Shown here one piece after another: positions 40,677 through 49,753 of a stretch of 64,000 nt of DNA. The notes below the pieces were generated by a model that was not told where the DNA came from, searched no databases, and saw only the letters and a list, made by a program, of their open reading frames with translations. Source of the DNA: Paracoccus aminophilus JCM 7686 (GTDB taxonomy: Bacteria > Pseudomonadota > Alphaproteobacteria > Rhodobacterales > Rhodobacteraceae); the NCBI RefSeq assembly GCF_000444995.1, contig NC_022041.1, positions 160,001-224,000 of the forward strand. The letters are read 5' to 3'. The translations under genes and the position numbers were made by a program. The stretch's first letter is position 1. The number at the start of each line of letters is the position of its first letter.

Positions 40677-42323
40677 TCACATATTCGGATAGTTGGGCCC
40701 GTCGCCACCCTGCGGCGTGGTCCAGTTGATGTTCTGCGACGGGTCCTTGATGTCGCAGGTTTTGCAATGGACGCAGTTCTGGAAGTTGATCTGGAAGCGC
40801 GGCCCGTCCGGGCCCTCCAGCACCTCATAGACGCCCGCCGGGCAATAGCGCTGCGCCGGTTCGTCGAACTCGGGCAGGTTCACGCGGATCGGCACCGAGG
40901 CGTCTTTCAGGCGCAGGTGACAGGGCTGGCTTTCCTCGTGGTTGGTGAAGGAAAACGCCACGTTGGTCAGGCGGTCGAACGAGAGTTTGCCGTCCGGGCG
41001 CGGATAGTCGATCTTCTTGTAATCCTTGGCCTTGCCGGTTGCGGCGGCATCGGTCTTGCCGTGATGCCAGGTCCCCAAGGGGTTCCAGCCGGTCAGGTTC
41101 GCGACCCACATGTCGAAACCGCCAAGCGCGAGGCTCGCCGTCAGGCCCAGCTTCGACCACAGCGGCTTGACGTTGCGCACCGGCTTCAGATCCTTGGCGA
41201 TCGGCCCCGTGCGGACCGCTTTTTCGTAATCGGTGAGCTCGTCGCCCTCGCGACCGGCTGCAATCGCCGCCGCCGCCGCCTCTGCCGCCGCAATCCCCGA
41301 CAGCATGGCATTGTGGTTGCCCTTGATGCGCGGCACGTTCACCAGACCGGCCGAGCAACCCAGCAGCGTGCCGCCCGGGAAGGTCAGTTTCGGGATCGAC
41401 TGCCAGCCGCCCTCGGAAATCGCGCGCGCGCCGTAAGCCACGCGCTTGCCGCCTTCAAGCAGCTCGGCGACCAGCGGATGGTGCTTGAAGCGCTGGAATT
41501 CCATGTAGGGATAGAGATGCGGGTTGGCGTAATTCAGGTGAACGACGAAGCCGACCAGAACCTGATTGCCCTCAAGGTGATAGACGAACGAGCCGCCACC
41601 GGCATTCTTGCCCAGAGGCCAGCCCATCGTATGGGTCACGGTGCCGGGCTTGGCTTTGGCCGGGTCGATTTCCCAGATCTCTTTCATGCCAAGGCCGAAT
41701 TTCTGCGGATCATGGCCGTCCGAGAGATTGTATTTCGCGATCACCTCTTTCGAGAGCGAACCGCGCACGCCTTCGGCCAGCATGACATATTTGCCGCGCA
41801 GCTCCATGCCGGGCTCGTATTGCGGGCCGGGGGTGCCATCGGCCTCAAGGCCCATCTCGCCCGCGACGACGCCCGCGACGCGGTTGCCGTCCATCACCAG
41901 CTGCGAGCAGGACATGCCCGGGAAAATCTCGACCTCGAGCGCCTCGGCCTGTTCGGCGAGCCAGCGGCAAACATTGCCCATCGAGACGATATATTTGCCG
42001 TGGTTCGACATCAAAGGCGGCATCGGCCAGTTCGGCACGCGCATCTGGCCGCCTTCGCCGAGGATGTAGAAGTTGTCTTCCTTGACCTCGGTGTGGATCG
42101 GCGCGCCCTTGGCCTTCCAATCGGGGATCAGCTTGTCGAGGCCCGAAGTGTCCAGCACTGCGCCCGACAGGATATGGGCGCCGACTTCCGAGCCCTTTTC
42201 CAGCACGACGACGGAAAGCTCGGGATTGATCTGCTTCAGCCGAATCGCCGCCGAAAGACCGGCAGGACCGCCGCCCACGATTACGACGTCATATTCCATC
42301 GACTCGCGTTCGATCTGATCCAT
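40677..42323 (-). CDS. electron-transfer flavoprotein-ubiquinone oxidoreductase
   Basis: 548 residues. It passes electrons from ETF (fed by acyl-CoA and other dehydrogenases) to ubiquinone at the inner membrane. FAD-binding VVIVGGGPAGLSAAIRL is near residue 12; the [4Fe-4S] ligands are in the C-terminal RYCPAGVYEV and NCVHCKTCDI, followed by the hallmark NINWTTPQGGDGPNY. The ATG at 42323 has GGAGGAG upstream; the frame continues to 42482 without support. Confidence 0.96.
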   Translation of the reverse strand: MDQIERESMEYDVVIVGGGPAGLSAAIRLKQINPELSVVVLEKGSEVGAHILSGAVLDTSGLDKLIPDWKAKGAPIHTEVKEDNFYILGEGGQMRVPNWPMPPLMSNHGKYIVSMGNVCRWLAEQAEALEVEIFPGMSCSQLVMDGNRVAGVVAGEMGLEADGTPGPQYEPGMELRGKYVMLAEGVRGSLSKEVIAKYNLSDGHDPQKFGLGMKEIWEIDPAKAKPGTVTHTMGWPLGKNAGGGSFVYHLEGNQVLVGFVVHLNYANPHLYPYMEFQRFKHHPLVAELLEGGKRVAYGARAISEGGWQSIPKLTFPGGTLLGCSAGLVNVPRIKGNHNAMLSGIAAAEAAAAAIAAGREGDELTDYEKAVRTGPIAKDLKPVRNVKPLWSKLGLTASLALGGFDMWVANLTGWNPLGTWHHGKTDAAATGKAKDYKKIDYPRPDGKLSFDRLTNVAFSFTNHEESQPCHLRLKDASVPIRVNLPEFDEPAQRYCPAGVYEVLEGPDGPRFQINFQNCVHCKTCDIKDPSQNINWTTPQGGDGPNYPNM

Positions 42324-42610
42324 GCTTGGTCTCCTCCCTGGCATTGCTGGTTCTTCGCGCGTAATAATTCGCGAACAGCAGTAGCGTGAATTATTATTGC
42401 TCGCAATCATGTCGCAGCGCAGCAATGCGACCTTTGCGTTGTATTCTCGGGATACGCGGCGGATTGCCCGTGGACTGCCCAATGCGTCGAGGCGTCTTGC
42501 AAGACGTGTCGGAACCAGCCACGATACCGCGTGTTTTCAGCAGAGCGCCCCCGGCCACTCGGTCGGGGGCGTTCCTACAGCATTGGCGTGATGCCGCCGG
42601 AAGGACTGGA

Positions 42611-43081
42611 ATGGAGAAGATCCTGATTACCCGCTCGGGTTACGAACAGCTTGAAGAAGAGCTGCGCGTGCTGCGTTCGGAAGAGCGCCCCGCTGTGATC
42701 CGTGCCATCGCCGAAGCCCGCGAGCACGGCGATCTTTCGGAAAATGCCGAATATCATTCCGCCCGTGAAAAGCAGAGCTTCGTCGAGGGACGCATCAAGG
42801 AACTCGAAGGGCTGATCTCGCGCGCGGATGTCATCGACCCGGCCAAACTGTCGGGCAGCGTCAAATTTGGCGCGACCGTGAACCTCGTCGATGAAGATAC
42901 CGACGAGGAAAAGACCTATCAGATCGTTGGCGAGGCCGAGGCCGATCTGGAGCGCGGCCTGCTGAACATCCGCTCGCCGCTGGCGCGCGCGCTGATCGGC
43001 AAGGATGAGGGCGACAGCGTCAAGGTCGTGACGCCGGGCGGCGGCAAATCCTATGAGATCCTCTCGGTGCGTTTCGTGTAA
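42611..43081 (+). CDS. greA: transcription elongation factor GreA
   Basis: 156 residues. An N-terminal coiled coil (about 1-75, with [21 protein letters not shown]) inserts into the RNA polymerase secondary channel to rescue backtracked complexes. The C-terminal FKBP-like domain ends [16 protein letters not shown] precedes the ATG at 42611. It is divergent from the ETF-QO gene; the shared 287-bp gap holds both promoters. Confidence 0.96.
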   Translation: MEKILITRSGYEQLEEELRVLRSEERPAVIRAIAEAREHGDLSENAEYHSAREKQSFVEGRIKELEGLISRADVIDPAKLSGSVKFGATVNLVDEDTDEEKTYQIVGEAEADLERGLLNIRSPLARALIGKDEGDSVKVVTPGGGKSYEILSVRFV

Positions 43082-43101
43082 CCGCGCCGGACCCAGGGCA
43101 G

Positions 43102-44055
43102 ATGAACGATTTTCGTGACAGCTTTCGCCGCTTTGCCCATCAGCAGAGCAAGGATGGTCTGACAGTGCTTGGCGCTGTGGCGACCGTGGTCTGGCTTGTG
43201 CTGATCCTGCTGTTCTGGCTGTTCGGCACGCCAGCCGACGAGACGGTCGGGGGCGGGGTTGCGGGGCTGCTGCGGTGGGTCGGCCTTGTGACGCCCATCG
43301 CGCTGATCTGGATGGCGGTCTGGCAGGGGCGCGCGATTGCCGCGCTCCGGCTCGAGGCGATCCAGCTGCGCACGACGCTGGACATTCTGCGCAAGGGAGG
43401 CCAGGCCGTCCCCGCAGACGAGATCCCTGCGGCGCCTTCGGTTGCGCGCACGATCCCGACGCCGCCCGCGAGCTCGGGCGCGGCGGCTGCTCGGCGCAAC
43501 GAGCCCGACGATCAGGGGCAGGCCAGCCTCGGGCTGGAAACGCCGCCCCCGCTCGAGCTTGACGAATACGAGCTGATCGCCGCGCTGAACTTCCCCGACG
43601 GTCCCGATGATGTCGAGGCGGTGGCCGCTTTGCGCAAGGCCTTGGCCGACCGCGAATTGGCGCGGCTGATCCGGGCGGCGCAGGATGTGGTCACGCTGCT
43701 GGCCAAGCGCGGCATCTTCATGGACGATCTTTACGCGGGCGATGCCCAGCCCGGGCTTTGGCGTCAGTTTGCCGATGGCCTGCGCGGGGCGGCTTTGACC
43801 TCGCTGGCGCTGGATGTCGACGAGCCGGTTCTGGAAGCGACGGCGAAGCTTTTGCGCAGCGACGAGGTCTTCCGCGACACCGCCCAGCATTTCCTGCGCC
43901 ATTTCGACAAGCTCGTCAGCCGCGCCGCGCCCGAGCTGGACGACCGGCTGCTGCTTGCGCTGACCTATACCCGCTCGGGGCGCGCCTTCACGCTTCTGGC
44001 ACAGGTGGCCGGGATGATCGGCTCTTATGTGCCGCAGGAATCTCCAGACGCATGA
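43102..44055 (+). CDS. conserved membrane protein of unknown function
   Basis: 317 residues. Two membrane segments (about 22-42 and 57-75) sit near the N-terminus. A short coiled region, a Pro/Ala-rich linker (about 105-150) and a helical soluble domain follow (about 155-310). It starts 20 nt after greA and is probably co-transcribed. I recognise no named family, only a Rhodobacterales-type layout. Its last 68 nt overlap the convergent acetyltransferase gene. Confidence 0.75.
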   Translation: MNDFRDSFRRFAHQQSKDGLTVLGAVATVVWLVLILLFWLFGTPADETVGGGVAGLLRWVGLVTPIALIWMAVWQGRAIAALRLEAIQLRTTLDILRKGGQAVPADEIPAAPSVARTIPTPPASSGAAAARRNEPDDQGQASLGLETPPPLELDEYELIAALNFPDGPDDVEAVAALRKALADRELARLIRAAQDVVTLLAKRGIFMDDLYAGDAQPGLWRQFADGLRGAALTSLALDVDEPVLEATAKLLRSDEVFRDTAQHFLRHFDKLVSRAAPELDDRLLLALTYTRSGRAFTLLAQVAGMIGSYVPQESPDA

Positions 44056-44632
44056 TCTCGGCCGGGCCGCTCCACGGCCAGCCGATGCGGCTTTGCCCGA
44101 GGGGCTGAAAGCCAAGCGACAGATAAAGGGCGCGCGCCGCCGCATTGGCGCGAGCCACCTCGGCGCGCAGCCCGTGATAGCCGCGCCGCGCCGCCCGATG
44201 CGAGGCCGCCGCGATCAGTGCCCGACCATAGCCCTGACCGCGCAGATCGGGCCGCACTACCAGACCGTCCAGCACCATATCCGCGGTTTCAGGGCCACTG
44301 CGGTGCAGCGCATTCGTCACCCGCTCGAGCCCGCCGCCAAGACAGCCCCAGACCTGCGCGAACGCGCCCGCCTCGGGGGCCAGAAAGCCGCCCTCGGCGT
44401 CGCGAATACCGACCAACGCCGCCAGCGCGCCTTGCGGGTCAAGCGCCGAGAGCGCCTTCTCGGCGCGCAGGGCATGGCGGATCAGCGCGACGCCGCGCGC
44501 GGCTGAGGTCGGAAAGGGCAGGACCTCGCGCCCGAAGGCCTGCCAGAAGAGCGCCGCCGCCGCATCGAGATGCGCAGGCGCGATGCCCTCGCAAACCGGA
44601 TGGTGCGCAAAACGGGAAAGATCGTTCGGCAT
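43988..44632 (-). CDS. GNAT-family N-acetyltransferase
   Basis: 214 residues. The acetyl-CoA site is visible as VVRPDLRGQGYGRALIAAA (R/Q-x-x-G-x-G/A) near residue 125, followed by ARANAAARALYLSLGFQPLG. AAAGGAG precedes the ATG at 44632; the open frame runs far upstream to 45424 across azlC and is spurious there. Substrate unknown. It diverges from azlCD. Confidence 0.88.
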   Translation of the reverse strand: MPNDLSRFAHHPVCEGIAPAHLDAAAALFWQAFGREVLPFPTSAARGVALIRHALRAEKALSALDPQGALAALVGIRDAEGGFLAPEAGAFAQVWGCLGGGLERVTNALHRSGPETADMVLDGLVVRPDLRGQGYGRALIAAASHRAARRGYHGLRAEVARANAAARALYLSLGFQPLGQSRIGWPWSGPAEIMRLEIPAAHKSRSSRPPVPEA

Positions 44633-44764
44633 GGCGCTCCTTTGGGCCGCGCGGCAGGGCTCCGGTTCGACGGCGGTGCGCGGCAGAGCGGGCGATCTGT
44701 CCGGGCTCCCTTGCCTCTCGGCGCGGATTGGCGTCAATCTGCGGGAAATTCCGCATCGCTTTCT

Positions 44765-45586
44765 TTGGTTCCAACTCCGTATCCTGCCTTGTCTTCGAAT
44801 TCGCAACCCTCTGTCGGCCCCGAGCCGTCGCCGCTCACCCCCGCCCAGATCCGCGCATTGGCCCGAAGCCCGGCCCAATGCTTTGGACATGGCATGATCC
44901 AATCCATGCCCTTCCTGCTGGTCGTGCTGCCCTTTGCCGTGCTGTTTGGCGTGGTCGCGAGCAACGCCGGGCTGGATCTCGCCAAGATCGCCGGTTTTTC
45001 GCTGCTGGTGCTGGCGGGCGCCTCGCAATTCACCGCGCTGCAGCTGATCGGCGATCATGCCTCGATGGTGCTGATCATCGTCTCGGCCTTGGCGGTCAAT
45101 CTGCGGCTGGCGATGTATTCGGCGGCGCTGGTGCCCTGGCTTGGCGCAACCAGCCCGCGCCAGCGCGCCTTGGTGGCCTATCTGCTGATTGACCAGACCT
45201 ATGCGCTGTCGCTGCGCGAATTCGAGGAAAACCCGCAACTGAGCCTGCGCCAAAGGCTCGCTTATTTCTGCGGCACGGCGGCGCTCTTGTGCCCGCTTTG
45301 GGTGTTGGCCACGCTGGTGGGCGCGACGGCGGGCAATGCGATTCCCGACAGTTGGGCGCTGGATTTCGCGGTGCCGATCACCTTTCTGGCGATGATCGCG
45401 CCAATGCTGCGCACACCCGCGCATATTGCGGCGGCGCTGGTCTCGGTGCTGGCTTCGCTGGCCTTTGCCTTCCTGCCCTCGGGGCTGGGGCTGCTGGTCG
45501 CGGCGCCTCTGGCCATGGCCACGGGCGCGGGCGTCGAGATCCTGACCGAGCGGCTGCGTCCGCAGGTGGAGGCGCCGAATGTCTGA
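44765..45586 (+). CDS. azlC: AzlC-family branched-chain amino acid exporter subunit
   Basis: A membrane protein of about 230-273 residues. The AzlC core is clear: MPFLLVVLPFAVLFGVVAS (helix 1), ASQFTALQLIG, NLRLAMYSAALVPWLG and a set of C-terminal helices. AzlC with AzlD exports branched-chain amino acids in characterised cases. The start is uncertain: TTG at 44765 gives 273 residues and ATG at 44894 gives 230, and neither has a strong ribosome site. It overlaps azlD by 8 nt. Confidence 0.85.
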   Translation: MVPTPYPALSSNSQPSVGPEPSPLTPAQIRALARSPAQCFGHGMIQSMPFLLVVLPFAVLFGVVASNAGLDLAKIAGFSLLVLAGASQFTALQLIGDHASMVLIIVSALAVNLRLAMYSAALVPWLGATSPRQRALVAYLLIDQTYALSLREFEENPQLSLRQRLAYFCGTAALLCPLWVLATLVGATAGNAIPDSWALDFAVPITFLAMIAPMLRTPAHIAAALVSVLASLAFAFLPSGLGLLVAAPLAMATGAGVEILTERLRPQVEAPNV

Positions 45587-45902
45587 CCTTCAGATCTGGA
45601 CCGTCATCATCGCGCTGGGGCTCGGGACCTATCTGATCCGTTGGTCCTTTCTGGGCGCGATCGGCCACCGCCCGATCCCGCTTTGGGTCGAGCGGCTGTT
45701 GCGCTATACCGCCGTGGGCGTCTTGCCCGCGATGATCGCGCCGCTGGTCGTCTGGCCCGCCGCGACTGCAGGCGCGCCCGATCCGGCCCGGCTGACTGCG
45801 GCGGCGGTGACCTTGGTTGTCGGAGTGCTCAGCCGCAATACCCTGGCCGCGATCGTGACCGGGGGCGCGACGCTCTTTGCCATGCTGGCCTGGATTGGCT
45901 GA
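45579..45902 (+). CDS. azlD: AzlD-family transporter small subunit
   Basis: 107 residues with about four membrane helices, the partner of AzlC. Motifs: GLGTYLIRWSFLGAIGHR and RYTAVGVLPAMIAPLVV. It overlaps the azlC end by 8 nt. Confidence 0.92.
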   Translation: MSDLQIWTVIIALGLGTYLIRWSFLGAIGHRPIPLWVERLLRYTAVGVLPAMIAPLVVWPAATAGAPDPARLTAAAVTLVVGVLSRNTLAAIVTGGATLFAMLAWIG

Positions 45903-45931
45903 GAGGGCGGCCTGAGGGGCGCAAAGAAAAA

Positions 45932-45949
45932 GCCCCGGAAAACCGGGGC
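45932..45949. terminator. terminator between azlD and the convergent lipoprotein gene
   Basis: GCCCCGG-AAAA-CCGGGGC with five A on the left side, so on the minus strand it is followed by a T run. It serves the lipoprotein gene and perhaps azlCD as well. Confidence 0.8.
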
Positions 45950-46008
45950 CGTTTCGCGATCTGTCTTTTCGGCCTGACGCTTAGACCTGACCGCTTAGGC
46001 CCCGGTGC

Positions 46009-46686
46009 TTAGGGCTGGGCCGCAGCCTGAGGCGACAGCGTGGCGGCGTGCAATTTGCCGTCCTTGCCATAGCCCTGAATCGAGCCGTCCTTCTGGCGCA
46101 AGAGGACGTTGTGGTTGTTGGCCGGATCGCCATCCATCCACTTCTTCGAGGTCACGTCCGGCAAGGACAGGAACCAGCGGCGCAGCTTGAGCGGCGAGAA
46201 GCCCGACGGAGCCCCCTCGAAACCCGGCACGCGGCGCAGCACCTGACCGGTCGAGACCGCGCAGAAGCTTTTGTTCGACGCACCTTGCTGTTCGGCCGAG
46301 CGGATCGCCATATCGGCGATTTCGCGGCTGACCACTTTGGTGTCCTCGGCGACCCAATAGGTCTCGCGGGCGTGGTAGTCGATGTAGAAGTTCTTGAAGT
46401 TCGGGGTGATCCCGTAAAGCACGTCATGGCGCTCGGGGATCGCGGGATGCTCCCAGCTGCCAGCGGGGTCGAAGATGACGCGCTGGCTGCCGTTGATCAT
46501 CAGCGCCGAGTGGCCGCCTTCACCGCGCGGAATGCCGATCACGGTCAGCAGCGTGATCGAGGGCGGGTTCTGGGTATCGACATAGCGGGCGCGGCGAAGC
46601 TCTTCGTCGCTGGCCCATTTGTTATCCGCACCGCAAGCCGCCAGAACGGCTGGCACGGTCAGCGCGAGAAAAGTCCGCCGTTGCAT
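46009..46686 (-). CDS. putative lipoprotein of unknown function
   Basis: 225 residues. A lipoprotein signal peptide ends in the lipobox LAAC with the modified Cys at position 18, after an MQRRTF start that hints at Tat-like arginines. The mature part has a GGHSALMINGSQRVIFDPAGSW block with conserved-looking His and Asp residues; I recognise no family by name. It lies just after the small oxidase subunit gene on the same strand and may be co-transcribed with it. Confidence 0.8.
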   Translation of the reverse strand: MQRRTFLALTVPAVLAACGADNKWASDEELRRARYVDTQNPPSITLLTVIGIPRGEGGHSALMINGSQRVIFDPAGSWEHPAIPERHDVLYGITPNFKNFYIDYHARETYWVAEDTKVVSREIADMAIRSAEQQGASNKSFCAVSTGQVLRRVPGFEGAPSGFSPLKLRRWFLSLPDVTSKKWMDGDPANNHNVLLRQKDGSIQGYGKDGKLHAATLSPQAAAQP

Positions 46687-46713
46687 CTGTAGCTCTCCGG
46701 GTCAGTCAGGCGA

Positions 46714-46866
46714 TCAGGAATTGACCAGCGCCATGAACACCAGAACGGCGGCCGAAATGCCGCAGACCCAGGTTGCCAGACGGATGAAACCGGCAAAGGT
46801 TTTCTGGTGCACGCGGATGTCCATCTCGCCGTGAACGTGGTTGGTGATTTCCTGATGCGATGCCAT
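46714..46866 (-). CDS. aa3-type cytochrome c oxidase subunit IV
   Basis: 50 residues, start ATG at 46866 and stop at 46714. The product begins [18 protein letters not shown], has one membrane helix (about 24-46) and ends LVFMALVNS. This matches the tiny subunit IV (COX4_pro_2) of the Paracoccus aa3 cytochrome c oxidase in length, N-terminal MASH-EIT-H-HGEMDIR pattern and helix position. It is bound at the periphery of the oxidase and is not needed for catalysis in Paracoccus. It stands apart from the main oxidase genes, which are not in the window. AGGGACAGAG lies upstream. Confidence 0.93.
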   Translation of the reverse strand: MASHQEITNHVHGEMDIRVHQKTFAGFIRLATWVCGISAAVLVFMALVNS

Positions 46867-46924
46867 GTCTCTGTCCCTGCGCGAAAGAAAGTTGAGAAAC
46901 CGTTACCCTATGATGCGCGGGCTG

Positions 46925-47947
46925 TCACGCCCCCCAGAGCACGGCCCCGTCTTCGGTCGTGCCCACCGGCCACACCTTTCCGGCCCGGGCAAGGTGGTTG
47001 ATGTGCCCGATCGCCTCGACCAGCGCCAGACCATAGGTCGCGGCGTCGATCTTGCGCCGGTAAAGGATATCGAAACAGCCCGCGACACTGCGCGGTGCCT
47101 CTTGCAGCGCCCGGGTGATTCGGCGCAGCGCGGAATGGTGGTTCTCGATCAGCTGGTCGAGCCGCTCGGGCAGGCCGAAGAACGGGATGTTATGGCCGGG
47201 CAGCACCAGCTGGTCGTCGCGGGCAAAATCCTTCAGCCGGGCACAGCTTTCCAGCCAGTCGCCGACCGTATCGGCCAGAGGCTCGGTCGGGTAGACGCCG
47301 AGATTGGGCGAGATCGACGGCAAAAGCTGATCGCCGCCGATGACCAGATGATCATCCTCGGACCAGAGCGTGAGATGCTCGGGCGCATGGCCATTGCCGA
47401 TATGGACGCGCCAGCGCCGCCCGCCCATCTCCAGCGCATCGCCCTCGGCCAGACGGTGAAAGCCGGGGGGCAGGGGATGGCAGACATCGGCCATGTTGAA
47501 GGGGCGCTCGTCCAACCGGGTTTGCAGCGTCTCGGCGTCCATGCCCGCGCGGCGCCAGAAAGCGACGGCCTCGGGGGTCGGGTGCTCTTGCACGTCGAGC
47601 ACCTGCATTCGCGCCATCAGCCAGGCGGTGCGGCTGGTCCAGAGCGAGGCGCCTTTCGCCTGAAACCATCCGGCAAGGCCGATATGGTCGGCGTGGTGAT
47701 GGGTGGCGATGACGCGCTGGACCGGGCGGCCCTCCAGCGGGCCGTCCAGCAGCGCCTCCCATTGGGCGCGGGCGCGGCGCGAATCGAAGCCGGTGTCGAT
47801 CACCGTCCAGCCATCGGTTTCCGCGAAGGCATAGACATTCACATGGTCGAGCTTCATCGGCAGCGGCAGGCGCATCCAAAGCACGCCCTCGGCCAGTTCG
47901 ATCGCCTCGCCAGGGGCGGGCGGCACCGTCACGGGATAGCGCAGCAT
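46925..47947 (-). CDS. MBL-fold metallo-hydrolase
   Basis: 340 residues. The metallo-beta-lactamase motif HHHADHIG (H83, H85, D87, H88) lies near residue 83, with further ligands in HIGNGHAPEHL and LPGHN. A C-terminal helical region extends beyond the core, as in LACTB2-like hydrolases. The start ATG at 47947 overlaps the stop of the acyl-CoA dehydrogenase gene by one base (TGATG), so the two are coupled. It may hydrolyse a thioester or lactone related to that pathway (inference). Confidence 0.9.
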   Translation of the reverse strand: MLRYPVTVPPAPGEAIELAEGVLWMRLPLPMKLDHVNVYAFAETDGWTVIDTGFDSRRARAQWEALLDGPLEGRPVQRVIATHHHADHIGLAGWFQAKGASLWTSRTAWLMARMQVLDVQEHPTPEAVAFWRRAGMDAETLQTRLDERPFNMADVCHPLPPGFHRLAEGDALEMGGRRWRVHIGNGHAPEHLTLWSEDDHLVIGGDQLLPSISPNLGVYPTEPLADTVGDWLESCARLKDFARDDQLVLPGHNIPFFGLPERLDQLIENHHSALRRITRALQEAPRSVAGCFDILYRRKIDAATYGLALVEAIGHINHLARAGKVWPVGTTEDGAVLWGA

Positions 47948-49641
47948 CAGGCGAAATGGCCCGAGAATGCGCCGTCGCCAAGCGCATCGAGATCGGCAGG
48001 CCCGGCCTTCGCCGCGGCGAGATCGCCGAGATATTGCGGCAAGAGCCGGGTGATATAGATCCGCGCCAATGTGACGTGATCCGCCCCGCCCGCCACCGCC
48101 GCGCGCAGGTGGAAATGCGCGCCCAGCACGCGGGCGAAGGCGGCAAGGAAGGGCACGGCTCCGGCAAAACGGTCCTGCATCTTCTGTTCGAGCAGCAGAT
48201 GCGTGGCCTCGCGCAGCGTCTCGGCGGCCTGCCAAACCTCATGGGCGAGCTCGGGCTGAGCGGATTGCGCGGCTTTTGCGGTGTCGAGGATCTCGTCCAA
48301 GAGCGCCATGGCGGCGGCTCCGTCATCCATCAGCTTGCGCCCGACCAGATCCATCGCCTGAATGCCATTCGTGCCTTCATAGATCGGGGTGATGCGGACA
48401 TCGCGCAGATATTGCGCCGCGCCGGTTTCCTCGATGAAGCCCATGCCGCCGTGGACCTGCACCGCGAGATCGGCGACGCGGCAGCCGACATCGGTGCCAT
48501 GCGCCTTGGCAATGGGCGTCAGGAACGAGGCGCGCGCAATCCAATCCTCGGCCCCGGTCGCGCGGCCAAGATCCAGCGCCACCGCGCAGGCGAGACAGAT
48601 CGCCCGGGCGGCGAAGGTTTCCGCGCGGCCAATCGCCAGCATCCGGCGGACATCGGCATGGCGGATGATCGCGCCCATCTGATTGCGCTCGGCGGCATAT
48701 TCGGCGGCCTTTTGCAGCGCGGCCTCGGCAATGCCCACGCCCTGCATCCCGACATTGAGCCGCGCCGAGTTCATCATCGTGAACATCGCGGCCATGCCCT
48801 TATGCTCTTCGCCGACGAGCCAGCCGGTCGCACCCTCAAAGCTCATCACGCAGGTCGGGCTTCCGTGGATGCCCATCTTGTGCTCGAGGCTGACGACGCG
48901 CAGCTCATTGGCGAGGCCGGGGTTGCCGCTATCGTCGGGCAGGAATTTCGGCACCATGAAAAGACTGATCCCGCGCGTGCCCGCGCCGCCATCGGGCAGA
49001 CGCGCCAGCACGAGATGGCAGACGTTGGCGTTGAAATCGCTGTCGCCCCAGGTGATGAAAATCTTCTGGCCGGTGATGCGGTAGGTGCCGTCCTCGGCCC
49101 GCTCGGCCCGGGTCGTGAGCGCGCCGACATCGGAACCCGCCTGCGGCTCGGTCAGGTTCATTGTCCCCGACCATTCGCCCGAATTGAGCTTGGGCAGATA
49201 GAGCGCCTTGAGCGCGTCGCTGGCGTGATGCTCCAGCGCGTCGATCTGGCCCTGCGTCAAAAGCGAGTTCAGTTGCAGCGCCAGACAGCCCGAGGCGAGC
49301 ATTTCATTGATCGCGACATTCAGCGTCGAGGGCAGGCCCATGCCGCCATATTCGGGATCCGAGGACAGCCCGATCCAGCCGCCCTCGGCCAAAGCGCCAA
49401 AGGCTTCCGCATAGCCCGGAGACGAGCGCAGCTTGCCGTTTTCCAGCCGCGCCGGTTCCAGATCGCCCGCGCGATTGACCGGGGCATAGATCTCGGCGGC
49501 GATGCGCCCGGCCTCGCCCAGAACCGCGTTGACGGTGTCGGGCGTGGCCTCGGCAAACCGCTCGGTCGCGGCGACTTTCGAGAAATCCACAACCTCGTTC
49601 AGAATGAACCGGATCTGCTCGGCAGAGGCTTGGTAAGGCAT
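47947..49641 (-). CDS. acyl-CoA dehydrogenase, long (DmdC-like) form
   Basis: 564 residues, longer than standard acyl-CoA dehydrogenases (about 390) through an N-terminal extension and a C-terminal helical domain. This architecture is shared with the DmdC (methylthiopropionyl-CoA dehydrogenase) and FadE-like group. Motifs: SGTMNLTEPQAGSDVGAL near residue 165, KIFITWGDSDF and IYEGTNGIQAMDLVGRK near residue 430. It feeds electrons to ETF and then ETF-QO (40677-42323). The exact substrate cannot be assigned. Confidence 0.9.
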   Translation of the reverse strand: MPYQASAEQIRFILNEVVDFSKVAATERFAEATPDTVNAVLGEAGRIAAEIYAPVNRAGDLEPARLENGKLRSSPGYAEAFGALAEGGWIGLSSDPEYGGMGLPSTLNVAINEMLASGCLALQLNSLLTQGQIDALEHHASDALKALYLPKLNSGEWSGTMNLTEPQAGSDVGALTTRAERAEDGTYRITGQKIFITWGDSDFNANVCHLVLARLPDGGAGTRGISLFMVPKFLPDDSGNPGLANELRVVSLEHKMGIHGSPTCVMSFEGATGWLVGEEHKGMAAMFTMMNSARLNVGMQGVGIAEAALQKAAEYAAERNQMGAIIRHADVRRMLAIGRAETFAARAICLACAVALDLGRATGAEDWIARASFLTPIAKAHGTDVGCRVADLAVQVHGGMGFIEETGAAQYLRDVRITPIYEGTNGIQAMDLVGRKLMDDGAAAMALLDEILDTAKAAQSAQPELAHEVWQAAETLREATHLLLEQKMQDRFAGAVPFLAAFARVLGAHFHLRAAVAGGADHVTLARIYITRLLPQYLGDLAAAKAGPADLDALGDGAFSGHFA

Positions 49642-49753
49642 GGCGCTTCTCTTTCTGTGGGAACCGGCCTAAATGCGGGCAGGTCAGACTTGAAATGACT
49701 CTGATCAGATTATCCGCGCGAGGCGGAGCGGCAACCCGGACCCAACGTCAAGA

